Shown here piece by piece: positions 49,380 through 57,131 of a stretch of 64,000 nt of DNA. Made by a program: the position numbers and the translations under genes. The notes beneath the pieces are model-generated. The model was given only the letters and a program-made list of their open reading frames with translations, was not told the origin of the DNA and did not search any database. Source of the DNA: Patescibacteria group bacterium (GTDB lineage Bacteria > Patescibacteria > ABY1 > UBA10025 > JAHIVO01); contig JAQULM010000002.1 in NCBI GenBank assembly GCA_028718605.1, positions 248,001 through 312,000 on the forward strand. Direction: 5' to 3'. How positions within the stretch are numbered: the stretch's first letter is position 1; the number at the start of each line of letters is the position of its first letter.

Positions 49380-50357
49380 ATGAAACGTGTTCTCGAGCGG
49401 CTGAATTTAGCAGGTGGGCAGGTCCAAGTGCTGCCCAGCGGCTACTATTCAGAAGTAGTAATGATAATCCAGAACGGTTCGCCAATAACCGTGAGGATTG
49501 TCAAGGATAAACAAGGGCTCACTAAACAACCGGAAGTTGCGTTAGTAGCCAATAGGATTGAGGAATACCATAAACGGCTGCGGGACGCGGGTGTTTCAAC
49601 CACGACCTCACTCTCAACGCATTTACTCGAGGGGGAGGCCGGGTGGGATCTCATTGTCCTGACGCCCTACGTGGGTGATGATATTCAGCATCGGATGCAA
49701 GCTGGCGAAAACGCAGTGGGATTGACCCGCAAGATCCTCGTCGAACTGGAAAAGTGCTTCCAGTACCGATTCGACGGATTTGCGCTTCAGCTCGGGATCG
49801 ACTCGAAACCATCAAATTTCTGCATGCGTACAGAGGCAGATACTGAGGTTCGATATATCGATCTCGTGCCACCGCGTACTCGCCTCGAAGATGGTACCCC
49901 GCTCCTGGAGATCAATCTCCCTACCTCGCAAGAAGCTTTCGAATTCGGATGTTTTCGATACTTCGACCTGCGGGGAGTTCTCCTCGTTCTCCAGAACCAG
50001 GTATCGCGCCTTGTGCCGACCCAACGTCCGAAAATCAAGCGATTGATTCTCGAAACGGCTACGCGGCATGGTGCTGCGGATTTCTTCCGGGAATCAAAGG
50101 CGGAACAATTCGCCAGTGCTTCACCCAATGATCAGGAGGTGATCATCCAGGGGCTCCAGCGGAATGATGTTTATCCGCTCCGCGAAATCGCTTGCGAAAT
50201 GGCCACTGCTGGCCAGATTAGTTCCGACAGCCTGGAAACCTTCTTCAGGCAGACCCACTTTTTCACTGATTTTCCTCCGGAGGATCAGATGACTGAAGTG
50301 AAACAAGCACTCGTTGCGTCCCTGAGGACCAACAAGTTACGCTCGCCGCAAAAATAG
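49380..50357 (+). CDS. Kinase-fold-like protein of unknown function
   Basis: 325 aa from ATG 49380 with GGAGG 7-11 nt upstream. The middle resembles the catalytic loop and metal site of aminoglycoside-phosphotransferase-type kinases: GIDSKPSNFCM (about 140-150; compare HGDLKPSNFL) and RYIDLVPPR (about 157-165; compare IDFD). The catalytic Asp could be the one in GIDSKPSN, but the N-terminal Lys/Glu pair is not clear, so it may be a pseudokinase. C-terminal 110 residues are helical and unassigned. Substrate unknown. Monocistronic, with a terminator at 50380. Confidence 0.6.
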   Translation: MKRVLERLNLAGGQVQVLPSGYYSEVVMIIQNGSPITVRIVKDKQGLTKQPEVALVANRIEEYHKRLRDAGVSTTTSLSTHLLEGEAGWDLIVLTPYVGDDIQHRMQAGENAVGLTRKILVELEKCFQYRFDGFALQLGIDSKPSNFCMRTEADTEVRYIDLVPPRTRLEDGTPLLEINLPTSQEAFEFGCFRYFDLRGVLLVLQNQVSRLVPTQRPKIKRLILETATRHGAADFFRESKAEQFASASPNDQEVIIQGLQRNDVYPLREIACEMATAGQISSDSLETFFRQTHFFTDFPPEDQMTEVKQALVASLRTNKLRSPQK

Positions 50358-50379
50358 CACACTTTAGAAAGAAAGATGA

Positions 50380-50406
50380 AAGGCCCATCACGCGTATGGG
50401 CCTTTT
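50380..50406. terminator. Bidirectional terminator
   Basis: AAAGGCCCAT (50380-50389) with ATGGGCCTTT (50397-50406). T-runs follow on both strands, serving the kinase-like gene and the convergent PHP gene. Confidence 0.85.
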
Positions 50407-51291
50407 CTATTTTCTGCGGCTGATGGTAGATATGAGATAATGAAATTCCTCCTCACTGCTGCCACTTTTCCCAAAAACCCGCCCCGGATGATGGTAACGA
50501 CCGTGCCAATCAGTCGAACCGAGAGTGAATAAATGCAGTTTTTTCGCAAGATCGGAAAGATATTTCGTTTCTTCCGGCGAACAGTCGGTATTTCGTATCT
50601 CTATGCCTTGCAAACCAACCCGTTGAAGGTCGACGATAAGTTTCTCGACGAACATCCTTTTCTCATCCTCGGTACCACGGTATTTTCGTACATAAGCATC
50701 CGGATGCGCAAGGACGCTGATCCCGCCCGCGTCATAAATGATCCCACACGCCACATCAGGCCCGTAGAAATCATCTCCATAGGGAACAAATCCGGACCCA
50801 CCTCGATTAACCAATGCTTCCAATTCTTTTTCGGCACCTTGCGGAAGTCCCCGTTCAATCCTCAAGGCAATCGCTATGTCATATTTCACAACTGGGTCAT
50901 GCAAGCTCTTTTTGGCTCGGAGTCCGGGGAATTCAATGCCCGTCAAGCCTTGCTCTCGAAGCTTATCAACCATCTGCGCACTACGCCTATCATACCCTTG
51001 GATGACCGGCTGCAATCCTCCGCGGAGCGCTTCAACGTTAAACTGACGTGCGTACCCAAGAACGTGTATCTCCAATTCTTGATACTTCGTGCTTACTTCG
51101 ACGCCCATGCACGTCTTGAGGCCGAACTCACGGCAGGCGGCACTGAACTCTTCACAACCTTCAATCGTGTTATGGTCAGCCAATACCACTCCGCGCAATC
51201 CGCTCGCCCGTGCCTGGCGAGCTACTTCACGTGGCGCAAAGTCACCATCGGAATGATTCGAATGCACATGGGTATCGTAATAGTACAGCAT
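50407..51291 (-). CDS. PHP-domain metal-dependent phosphoesterase
   Basis: 294 aa from ATG 51291 (an in-frame ATG at 51327 adds 12 residues not typical of the family). Motifs: THVHSNHSDG (metal-binding His pair), LADHNT (D, H), GVEVST (E), ISVLAHPDAY (H), and GSTDWHG (D, H). The layout matches 3',5'-nucleoside bisphosphate phosphatase/TrpH-like PHP proteins, which degrade pAp or trim RNA 5' ends; the true substrate is open. No ribosome site. Divergent neighbours are unrelated. Confidence 0.85.
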   Translation of the reverse strand: MLYYYDTHVHSNHSDGDFAPREVARQARASGLRGVVLADHNTIEGCEEFSAACREFGLKTCMGVEVSTKYQELEIHVLGYARQFNVEALRGGLQPVIQGYDRRSAQMVDKLREQGLTGIEFPGLRAKKSLHDPVVKYDIAIALRIERGLPQGAEKELEALVNRGGSGFVPYGDDFYGPDVACGIIYDAGGISVLAHPDAYVRKYRGTEDEKRMFVEKLIVDLQRVGLQGIEIRNTDCSPEETKYLSDLAKKLHLFTLGSTDWHGRYHHPGRVFGKSGSSEEEFHYLISTISRRK

Positions 51292-51467
51292 AGAAATATT
51301 GTTAGACGCTGACGCTGTGTCGTACATACAGCGTTGCTATATAGTTTGTGAGCAAACGGATTTGGGCAGCATCCGATCATTTTCCCATCGTCAACCTCTT
51401 CGGTCTGCCGTGATTGCTCGCCAGCAATTAGCATCGGCGCTGTAAAACTGCCCATTGATTGTTAACG

Positions 51468-52256
51468 CTAACGCAATAGCTTCAGAACTTGTGTATGCAG
51501 CTGTTTATTTGCCGCTACAATACGATGCACTTTTGTATCAAATGGGTTGATCTCCTTGCCACCAAGATCTGTCACTGTACCCCCTGCTTCAGCCACAATC
51601 AAAGATGCAGCGGCCATATTTATACCAGTAGTATCCGCCGTCCAAACATCAATTGATCCGTCTGCAATTCTCGTAAGGACCCATGGTGCTGAGCCGAGGA
51701 TCCTGACCTTCCGAACCACGGGCGCTAATTTTTGTAAAATATGCAATCCGCGGGGAATATATTTCTTCCTGGTATCTTGTACATGCCACGAGTACCATCC
51801 TGTGCAAACCACTGCTTGGGACAGCATTCCATTTGCAGAAACATGGATGCGCTTATGGTTTAAGACCGATCCCTTCCCACGCTCTGCAACATACACATCG
51901 CCAAGAATATGGTTCGCAACCACTCCCAGAACAACACGGCTGTCCTTAATGAGCGCGATAGAAGTGCAAAAACAGGGGATATTATGAAGAGAATTAATCA
52001 TGCCATCGATCGGATCAATCAGCCAAACATAGCGCGCCCGCTTCTCGCTCTTCCAGTAGACGTCTGAAAAAATCCCGTGGGAAGGAAATGCCTTCTGGAT
52101 CCGGCGAATCAACATACGTTCAACCATTACATCAATACTGGTAGTTTCATGCCTGGGAAGTTCAAATTTCGTCGTTGCTTTGATGTGGCGTAAATGCTTT
52201 TGCAACATCTGCACTGCTGACCGCGCCGCATACACGGCGACTTGTCGTGGAGTCAT
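51468..52256 (-). CDS. Inositol monophosphatase-family phosphatase
   Basis: 262 aa. The Li-sensitive phosphatase fold with WLIDPIDGMINSLHNIPCFCTSIAL (metal site DPIDG), an earlier Glu/Asp region (HGIFSDVYW) where the usual GEE is missing, and the late block WTADTTGINMAAASLIVAEAGGTVTD (compare WDIAAG). Family members hydrolyse inositol phosphate, fructose-1,6-bisphosphate or pAp. The changed first metal motif lowers confidence in activity. A PHP phosphatase gene with possible overlapping substrates lies next to it on the same strand, 177 nt away. Confidence 0.82.
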   Translation of the reverse strand: MTPRQVAVYAARSAVQMLQKHLRHIKATTKFELPRHETTSIDVMVERMLIRRIQKAFPSHGIFSDVYWKSEKRARYVWLIDPIDGMINSLHNIPCFCTSIALIKDSRVVLGVVANHILGDVYVAERGKGSVLNHKRIHVSANGMLSQAVVCTGWYSWHVQDTRKKYIPRGLHILQKLAPVVRKVRILGSAPWVLTRIADGSIDVWTADTTGINMAAASLIVAEAGGTVTDLGGKEINPFDTKVHRIVAANKQLHTQVLKLLR

Positions 52257-52365
52257 GGGGGAGGTTTTTGATTTACTTGCTCTCGTGTATCTTTAATATA
52301 TAGTATACCCCGCACAAAGAGCAATGTCACGAAAACTCGCGGTGTTTGAGCAATGAATACCGTAA

Positions 52366-52374
52366 TGGTACACT
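52366..52374 (+). promoter_or_regulatory. Extended -10 promoter of endoQ
   Basis: TGGTACACT 23 nt upstream of the ATG at 52398; no -35 consensus and no ribosome site. Confidence 0.45.
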
Positions 52375-52397
52375 GTACATACGAGCAATAGAAACAT

Positions 52398-53657
52398 ATG
52401 CCCCACTACATCGCCGATCTCCACTTCCATTCCAAATATTCCCGCGCCGTGTCGCGAGATATGGATCTCGAACATATCGCCCAGTGGGCGCGCACGAAAG
52501 GCATTGATGTTGCCACCACCGCTGACTTCACGCACCCAGTGTGGTATGCGGAGTTACAGAAGAAACTACAACGGGAGGATGACGGGCTGTACTCATTGAA
52601 AAACAATGGGCATGCTACACGCTTCATGCTGACAACGGAAATCAGCTGCATTTATTCAAAAAGCGGCAAAACACGCCGCGTGCACCATGTCATCATCATG
52701 CCTGACCTCGAAGCCGTAAAAAAAATCAACGGCCGCCTCAACCTTATCGGCAACCTGAAGTCGGACGGCAGGCCAATCCTCGGCCTTGATTCCAAAGAAC
52801 TGCTCAAGATTGTTCTCGATACGTCACCGGACGCAATGCTCATTCCTGCTCATATCTGGACGCCATGGTTCTCCATGTTCGGATCAATGTCGGGATTCGA
52901 TACTGTCGAGGAATGTTTCGAAGACCTGTCCCCGCACATTCATGCGGTTGAGACCGGCCTCTCGTCCGACCCAGCTATGAACTGGCGCCTGTCCCAGCTC
53001 GACCGGATGCAAATTGTTTCATTTTCCGACGCCCATTCGCCTCAAAATTTAGGGCGCGAAGCAACCGTCTTCGAGCTGCCTCAGCTTTCCTACGGAAATC
53101 TTACCAATGCACTCAAAGGCAAAAAAACTACAAGCAGCATAGCGCATACAATAGAATTTTACCCCGAAGAAGGCAGGTACCATTGGGACGGACACCGCAA
53201 CTGCGCGGTACGGCTCGCGCCCGCCGAAACGAAAAAACTGAAAGGCATCTGCCCGAAATGCAAGAAGCGCATGACGGTCGGCGTGCTGTACCGAGCAAAC
53301 CTGCTCGCTGACCGGCCTGACGGGTACAAACCAGCGAACCGGCCGCCGTACCGCAGCCTGGTGCCCTTACGTGAAATCATCGGCGAGGCATTGAACGTCG
53401 GCCCGGCTTCGAAAAAAGTCCAGGCCGAATACGAATCGCTCATACAGGTTGGGAAAAACGAACTTAATATCCTGCTCAATGTCCCGACGGAAGAGCTGGC
53501 AGCGATGACGCTTCCGAAAATCGCCGAGGGTATCGAACGCGTGCGTGCGGGTAAACTGACGATCAGCCCCGGCTACGACGGCGAGTACGGCACCGTGCAC
53601 GTATTCAGCGAAGCGGAACGCGCTGCGCCGGCAATGCGCCAATCAACCTTATTTTAA
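52398..53657 (+). CDS. Endonuclease Q-type DNA repair nuclease
   Basis: 419 aa. PHP-type nuclease domain first: ADLHFHSKYSRAVSRDMDLEHIAQWARTKGIDV (metal-binding HxH), TTADFTHP, TTEISCIY, IPAHIWTPWFSMFGS and SFSDAHSPQNLGRE. A zinc-finger segment follows, CPKCKKRMTVGVLYRANLLADRP (about 285-307), then a helical end. EndoQ, known from Thermococcales and some bacteria, cuts 5' of deaminated bases (uracil, hypoxanthine) and abasic sites. The cysteine pair and the loop order match that family closely. A membrane methyltransferase gene follows after 7 nt. Confidence 0.9.
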   Translation: MPHYIADLHFHSKYSRAVSRDMDLEHIAQWARTKGIDVATTADFTHPVWYAELQKKLQREDDGLYSLKNNGHATRFMLTTEISCIYSKSGKTRRVHHVIIMPDLEAVKKINGRLNLIGNLKSDGRPILGLDSKELLKIVLDTSPDAMLIPAHIWTPWFSMFGSMSGFDTVEECFEDLSPHIHAVETGLSSDPAMNWRLSQLDRMQIVSFSDAHSPQNLGREATVFELPQLSYGNLTNALKGKKTTSSIAHTIEFYPEEGRYHWDGHRNCAVRLAPAETKKLKGICPKCKKRMTVGVLYRANLLADRPDGYKPANRPPYRSLVPLREIIGEALNVGPASKKVQAEYESLIQVGKNELNILLNVPTEELAAMTLPKIAEGIERVRAGKLTISPGYDGEYGTVHVFSEAERAAPAMRQSTLF

Positions 53658-53664
53658 AGAAACC

Positions 53665-54204
53665 ATGCTGACCTCAGCCATTCTCCTCTTGATCGTAGCG
53701 GTCGCGCTCTGCGTACTCGCAGGAAGCATTTTTATAATTTTCCTGTATACCCGCGTCCCGTTTGTCAGGACGCCATGGCCCGTTATCGAACTCGTCATCA
53801 AAGAAGCTGGCATCCAGCAAACCGACACGATGTACGACCTCGGCTGCGGAAACGCGCGCGTCCTCCTCGAAATAGAAAAGCGGATCGGCGCGAAAACCGT
53901 CGGCTACGAGCTGTCGCCGTGGGCGTACATGCTCGCGCGGCTGAACATCATGCTTCATCGGGCGAAAACGGAGATACGGTATAAAAATTTTTACCACGAA
54001 GACCTCTCGGATGCGAACGTCGTCTTCTGCTTTCTCCTGAGCACGGTCATGCCAAAAATTGCCGCTCAGCTTGAACAACAGTTGAAGCCCGGGAGCCGCG
54101 TTATTTCATTCGCATTCCCGATACACAGCTGGAAACCAGCGAAGGTCCTGAACCCCTTCCCAGAAAAAGAAAAAGCGAGTAAAATCTATATCTACCAACG
54201 ATAA
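53665..54204 (+). CDS. Membrane-anchored class I methyltransferase
   Basis: 179 aa. N-terminal membrane span at about 4-28 (AILLLIVAVALCVLAGSIFIIFLY), then VPFVRTPWPVIELVIKEAGIQQTDTMYDLGCGNARVLLEIEKR with the SAM motif DLGCGNAR (about 57-64), GYELSPWAYMLARLN and NVVFCFLLSTVM. This is the FAM173/ATPSC-KMT-like arrangement (span plus small methyltransferase) that methylates lysine in eukaryotic ATP synthase c subunits; the bacterial target is unknown. It starts 8 nt after endoQ and is probably co-transcribed with it. Confidence 0.82.
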   Translation: MLTSAILLLIVAVALCVLAGSIFIIFLYTRVPFVRTPWPVIELVIKEAGIQQTDTMYDLGCGNARVLLEIEKRIGAKTVGYELSPWAYMLARLNIMLHRAKTEIRYKNFYHEDLSDANVVFCFLLSTVMPKIAAQLEQQLKPGSRVISFAFPIHSWKPAKVLNPFPEKEKASKIYIYQR

Positions 54205-54213
54205 TATTGCTCT

Positions 54214-54305
54214 GGAGAGGTGCCTGAGTGGTTGAAAGGGGTGGTCTCGGCCCGTCATTCGACGGGCCGCCCTGTCGGATGACAGGGCGAAAACCGTTAC
54301 TCAAC
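54214..54305 (+). pseudogene. 5' half of a tRNA-Ser interrupted in the anticodon loop
   Basis: GGAGAGG acceptor strand (54214-54220), a D-arm (GTGCCTGAGTGGTTGAAAGGGG) and the 5' anticodon arm ending CTCG (54246-54249). Then two perfect back-to-back hairpins (54250-54267 and 54268-54289), then AAAACCGTTACTC, which would resume the anticodon arm and start the variable arm. The insertion splits the CGA anticodon after its second base. The matching acceptor strand CCTCTCC lies only at 54714-54720, about 500 nt downstream, with a nuclease gene and a complete tRNA in between. Confidence 0.65.
54250..54289 (+). repeat. Two adjacent copies of a short palindrome (GTCGRATGAC family)
   Basis: GCCCGTC-ATTC-GACGGGC and CGCCCTGTC-GGAT-GACAGGGCG stand head to tail with no spacer. 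In reverse complement the first reads GCCCGTCGAATGACGGGC. Relatives occur at 54691-54710, 54965-54982 and 61607-61634. Confidence 0.75.
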
Positions 54306-54306
54306 T

Positions 54307-54570
54307 ATGAACAATTACGTTTACATCCTATTATTATCAAACAAACAGTTATATACCGGATTTACAAATAATCTGAACCAAAGGCTTCGGCAGCATAAGG
54401 ACGGTAAAGTTCAGTCAACAAAACACCAGCGGCCAGTCAAGCTTATCCACTACGAAGTTTACTTGCAGGAATCAGACGCTCGGCGGCGTGAAAAATATCT
54501 CAAGACTACAGAAGGTAAAAGGTTCCTCAAACAACAAATCCGCGATCTGTTACTTGAAATGCAAAAGTAG
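54307..54570 (+). CDS. GIY-YIG nuclease domain protein
   Basis: 87 aa, essentially only the GIY-YIG domain: VYILLLSNKQLYTGFTNNLNQRLRQHKDGK, with the YVY/YTG tyrosines, an Arg (RLRQH) and a Glu further on (ARRREKYLK). Such stand-alone proteins are related to YhbQ/UPF0213 and to homing endonucleases; they cut DNA near or at repeats. Here the gene sits between the 5' half of a broken tRNA-Ser and an intact tRNA-Ser, which suggests a link with the rearrangements. Start ATG 54307 has no ribosome site. Confidence 0.85.
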   Translation: MNNYVYILLLSNKQLYTGFTNNLNQRLRQHKDGKVQSTKHQRPVKLIHYEVYLQESDARRREKYLKTTEGKRFLKQQIRDLLLEMQK

Positions 54571-54571
54571 C

Positions 54572-54675
54572 CCCCTGAACGGAGGCGTGCGAGAGTGGTT
54601 GAATCGGACGGTCTCGAAAACCGTTATACCTGCAAAGGTATCGGAGGTTCGAATCCTCCCGCCTCCGTTCAGGGG
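54572..54675 (+). repeat. Inverted repeat flanking tRNA-Ser
   Basis: CCCCTGAAC (54572-54580) and GTTCAGGGG (54667-54675) flank the tRNA, so that the acceptor stem can extend to 16 uninterrupted base pairs, including the discriminator base. Confidence 0.75.
54581..54667 (+). tRNA. tRNA-Ser (anticodon CGA)
   Basis: Complete: acceptor GGAGGCG/CGCCTCC, anticodon arm ACGGT-CTCGAAA-ACCGT with CGA at 54615-54617, long variable arm TATACC-TGCAAA-GGTATC-like, T-arm GGAGG-TTCGAAT-CCTCC, discriminator G. No encoded CCA; the sequence continues TTCAGGGG. Its last 12 bases plus 8 downstream are repeated at 54785. Confidence 0.93.
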
Positions 54676-54720
54676 AGTAACTGAATCCCTGCCCTATCGA
54701 ATGATAGGGCCACCCTCTCC
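54668..54720 (+). pseudogene. 3' fragment of a tRNA-Ser with inserted palindrome
   Basis: CAGGGG...GAATCCCTG looks like a T-arm with a changed loop, then GCCC[TATCGAATGATA]GGGC palindrome (54691-54710), then CCTCTCC (54714-54720) and G, which complements the GGAGAGG at 54214. Confidence 0.5.
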
Positions 54721-54784
54721 GTTGAGAATCTTGAGATCAAGTATTTTCTCGAATGGCGAAATCCTCCGCCCTCATGGCGGAGGG

Positions 54785-54931
54785 CTCCCGCCTCCGCTCT
54801 GAGGAATCCCACCCCTTCCGGTTTGGGGGCTCGCAACGCCATACGGCATCGCGTGGGGTTTATCCCGGGGCGAAAAGCGGTAAGGCTGCAAGGCCTTCGC
54901 GAGTTCAAATCTCGCCCCTTCCGCTTTGGGG
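54785..54931 (+). pseudogene. Duplicated tRNA-Ser 3' ends and a partial tRNA-Ser
   Basis: CTCCCGCCTCCGCTCTGAGG (54785-54804) repeats the end of the intact tRNA-Ser (54656-54675) with three changes. CCCCTTCCGGTTTGGGG (54812-54828) is repeated with one change at 54915-54931. The second copy ends a tRNA 3' half at 54872-54923 with variable arm AAGGC/GCCTT, T-arm GCGAG-TTCAAAT-CTCGC and acceptor strand CCCTTCC-G. No GGAAGGG partner strand exists nearby, so this tRNA lacks its 5' half. Confidence 0.55.
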
Positions 54932-55032
54932 AATATGGTACGTTATGTAATAAATTGAAGCTTCCCCCTGTCGAATGACGGGCCTCGCCACTCAGACCAC
55001 AACATATTACTATAGTCTTTAACTGGAAAACT

Positions 55033-55482
55033 ATGTCAAAAAAAATACTCACGGTCACCGCGTGTTTAGTTTTAGCGTTTGTTGTAAGCGCCTGCAGTAA
55101 AACTACCGACACAAACACTGCCAATAACGGCAAAGCGGCCAATACGAATACAACCGCGAGTGCCATAAACCAGAATTCATCGGGAAGTGTACCGAGCGAT
55201 ACCGTCGTGTCGTGTGCTAACGTAATCACCATTGGTGATATTGTCGTGGAAGATGATCCCATAGGAGAGCCAGAAGCGTGGGTACGAATCGATTACACCT
55301 CGACCGCCACCCAAAAACTTTATTGCGAGTACACACTCACTTTCTATAACGGCCAGGATGCGGTTGTCCGGACAATCCCGATTGTTAAGAGTACCTTTGA
55401 GTACCCGAGCGGCCAGATCCACAATGGCTACCCCAATACCCCTTTTCAGTCAGGCATGACCGCGCGGATCACCATCAAGTAA
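55033..55482 (+). CDS. Putative lipoprotein, 149 aa
   Basis: Signal peptide with lipobox VVSAC (Cys21), then an Asn/Thr/Ala-rich linker (TDTNTANNGKAANTNTTASAINQNSSG, residues about 25-52), then a compact beta-sandwich-like domain of about 90 residues (VSCANVITIGDIVVEDDP...YCEYTLTFYNGQDAVVRTIPIVKSTFEYPSGQ...GMTARITIK). The domain has two Cys that could form a disulfide. Unknown function. Located outside the membrane if the lipobox is used. It is preceded by the tRNA-Ser island. Confidence 0.75.
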   Translation: MSKKILTVTACLVLAFVVSACSKTTDTNTANNGKAANTNTTASAINQNSSGSVPSDTVVSCANVITIGDIVVEDDPIGEPEAWVRIDYTSTATQKLYCEYTLTFYNGQDAVVRTIPIVKSTFEYPSGQIHNGYPNTPFQSGMTARITIK

Positions 55483-55683
55483 GCAGAGGGCAACAAATTT
55501 TATTTCAAGATCCTACCTTCTCCGATTTCCCGCCTGCCTCTCAGGACACCTTCTACAGAAATTGTGTTTTACAAAAAGGCATAAAGCCGTAATTTTCTTG
55601 CGACCCACATGCCCCAAATTCGCCCTTAGAAAAATAACCGAAAAAACCCCATAATACGTATAGGTTCCGGGTACTTAACCCGA

Positions 55684-56502
55684 GTGGCCCGCCAGACAGG
55701 ATTTTGCAAGCGAAAAGAAATTTTTAATCAATTTATGAATGGAGGCCTTGTACCAGAAAATTATAATTCTCAGAATCTCGTTTCTATATGGCGAGAATTT
55801 ATTGATTGGGAAAAACGTAGAACCGGTGAAGATAATTTTCTGGTAAATCAATTTCATACTCATAACGTTAAAAAGATTTTTGACGCTTCTTTTGGTGATG
55901 GTTGTGATTCAATATATTTACTTAAGCAAGGATTTGATGTAACGAGCAATGAAATTGATAAAGTTTTTCTCGATAAGGCGTTAGAAAACGCTAAAGTCGA
56001 GAATGTAGATCTGAAAATAACCTCTCTTGATTGGCGAAAATTAGATACTAAAATTCCGGCAGAAAGTTTTGACGCGGTTATCTTGCTTGGTAATTCCTTA
56101 ACATATCTTTTTAATGAAAAAGGCCAGTTAGAAAGCTTGCGCCAATTTAAACGAATTTTACGAAATGGCGGCGTGCTCATAATTGATGAGAGGAATTATC
56201 AATACATTCTCGACAATCGAGAAAAAATTTTGCGAGGAGATTTTCAATACAGCGGCAAGTATGTTTACTGTGGCGACAAGGTTCACGGCAAGCCGGTGGA
56301 AATTTCTGATAGTCGTGTGAAAATGGAATACACCGATGAACGGACGGGGAAGAAAGGCCATCTCGTCTTGTATCCATTTAAACGCGGAGAAGTAAAAAAT
56401 CTCCTTGCGAAAATCGGATTTGCATCTATCGAGCAGTTGAGTGATTATAAGGTTGGTGAAAATCATAATGCTGATTTTTATCAATATGTTTGTGTTAAAT
56501 AA
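55684..56502 (+). CDS. AT-rich class I methyltransferase (glycine N-methyltransferase-like)
   Basis: 272 aa if it starts at GTG 55684; ATG 55735 (NGGLVPENY) is an alternative and neither has a good ribosome site. The SAM loop is FDASFGDGCDSIYLLKQGFDVTSNEID, similar to the glycine/sarcosine N-methyltransferase pattern (ACGTGVDSI...GFxVTSVD), then FDAVILLGNSLTYLF and RILRNGGVLIIDERNY. Base composition is clearly more AT-rich than the surroundings, which suggests recent transfer. It is followed by what looks like a broken coding remnant. Confidence 0.8.
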   Translation: MARQTGFCKRKEIFNQFMNGGLVPENYNSQNLVSIWREFIDWEKRRTGEDNFLVNQFHTHNVKKIFDASFGDGCDSIYLLKQGFDVTSNEIDKVFLDKALENAKVENVDLKITSLDWRKLDTKIPAESFDAVILLGNSLTYLFNEKGQLESLRQFKRILRNGGVLIIDERNYQYILDNREKILRGDFQYSGKYVYCGDKVHGKPVEISDSRVKMEYTDERTGKKGHLVLYPFKRGEVKNLLAKIGFASIEQLSDYKVGENHNADFYQYVCVK

Positions 56503-56654
56503 TTCGGAAAGAATTTGCCGCCAAAGAAAAACTTAAAATTGTCAATTTTCGCGGCGAGGAAATTCAGTTCGAGCTATTTTAAGAATACTCCGCGCTGGGA
56601 CGGTAAGAATCTTGAGGCCGCCAAGAGCCCGGATGAATCATTAAAAAACTCCTG
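56503..56654 (+). pseudogene. Possible gene remnant after the AT-rich methyltransferase
   Basis: In two overlapping frames the 150 nt read as protein-like: LKIVNFRGEEIQFELF then stop in one, SSSYFKNTPRWDGKNLEAAKSPDESLKNS then stop in another, in the same frame as the methyltransferase. Neither has a start. A frameshifted fragment of a lost gene is the simplest reading. Confidence 0.3.
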
Positions 56655-56996
56655 ATGGCAACCAAACAATCAACCGTAGATTATATCTTGGATCAACTGG
56701 CGTCGCTCGGCAACGTTTCAGCGCGGAAAATGTTTGGCGAATACGCGCTGTACTGTGATGGCAAGGTGGTTGGTTTAGTGTGCGACGATACCTTGTATAT
56801 CAAAATCACAGAGCACGGAAAAAAATTTGCCAGGAAGCATTATCGCGAAGGGCATGCGTACCAAGGCGCAAAAACATCCATGGTGATCGATGACGGCCAA
56901 ATCGAGGATCGGGAATGGCTCTGTGAATTAGTCCGGATTACCGCCGAACATATGCCACTTCCGAGGAAGAAGGGCAGAAAAAAACTCCAGAAGTAG
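56655..56996 (+). CDS. TfoX N-terminal domain protein
   Basis: 113 aa: DYILDQLASLGNVSARKMFGEYALYCDGKVVGLVCDDTLYIKITEHGKKF...AYQGAKTSMVIDDGQIEDREWLCELVRITAEHMP. This is the TfoX/Sxy N-terminal domain without the C-terminal half found in the competence regulator. Stand-alone versions are widespread and of unknown function. The chain ends in a basic tail. No competence genes are in the window. Confidence 0.88.
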   Translation: MATKQSTVDYILDQLASLGNVSARKMFGEYALYCDGKVVGLVCDDTLYIKITEHGKKFARKHYREGHAYQGAKTSMVIDDGQIEDREWLCELVRITAEHMPLPRKKGRKKLQK

Positions 56997-57131
56997 CCAT
57001 CATCCTATCATTCAAATCCGCATTTCTCATGACGCCGGCGCTTGCCCAAAGCGCTTCATTCGGCTATATTACCAGTATATCCGAGCGTTCTTCCATTGGT
57101 ATATAAGCGAAAATTTTTTAGAAAAACGCGC

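Noticed and set aside
54250..54289. Group I intron in tRNA-Ser
   Set aside because: Only 40 nt of palindromes; no conserved core helices.
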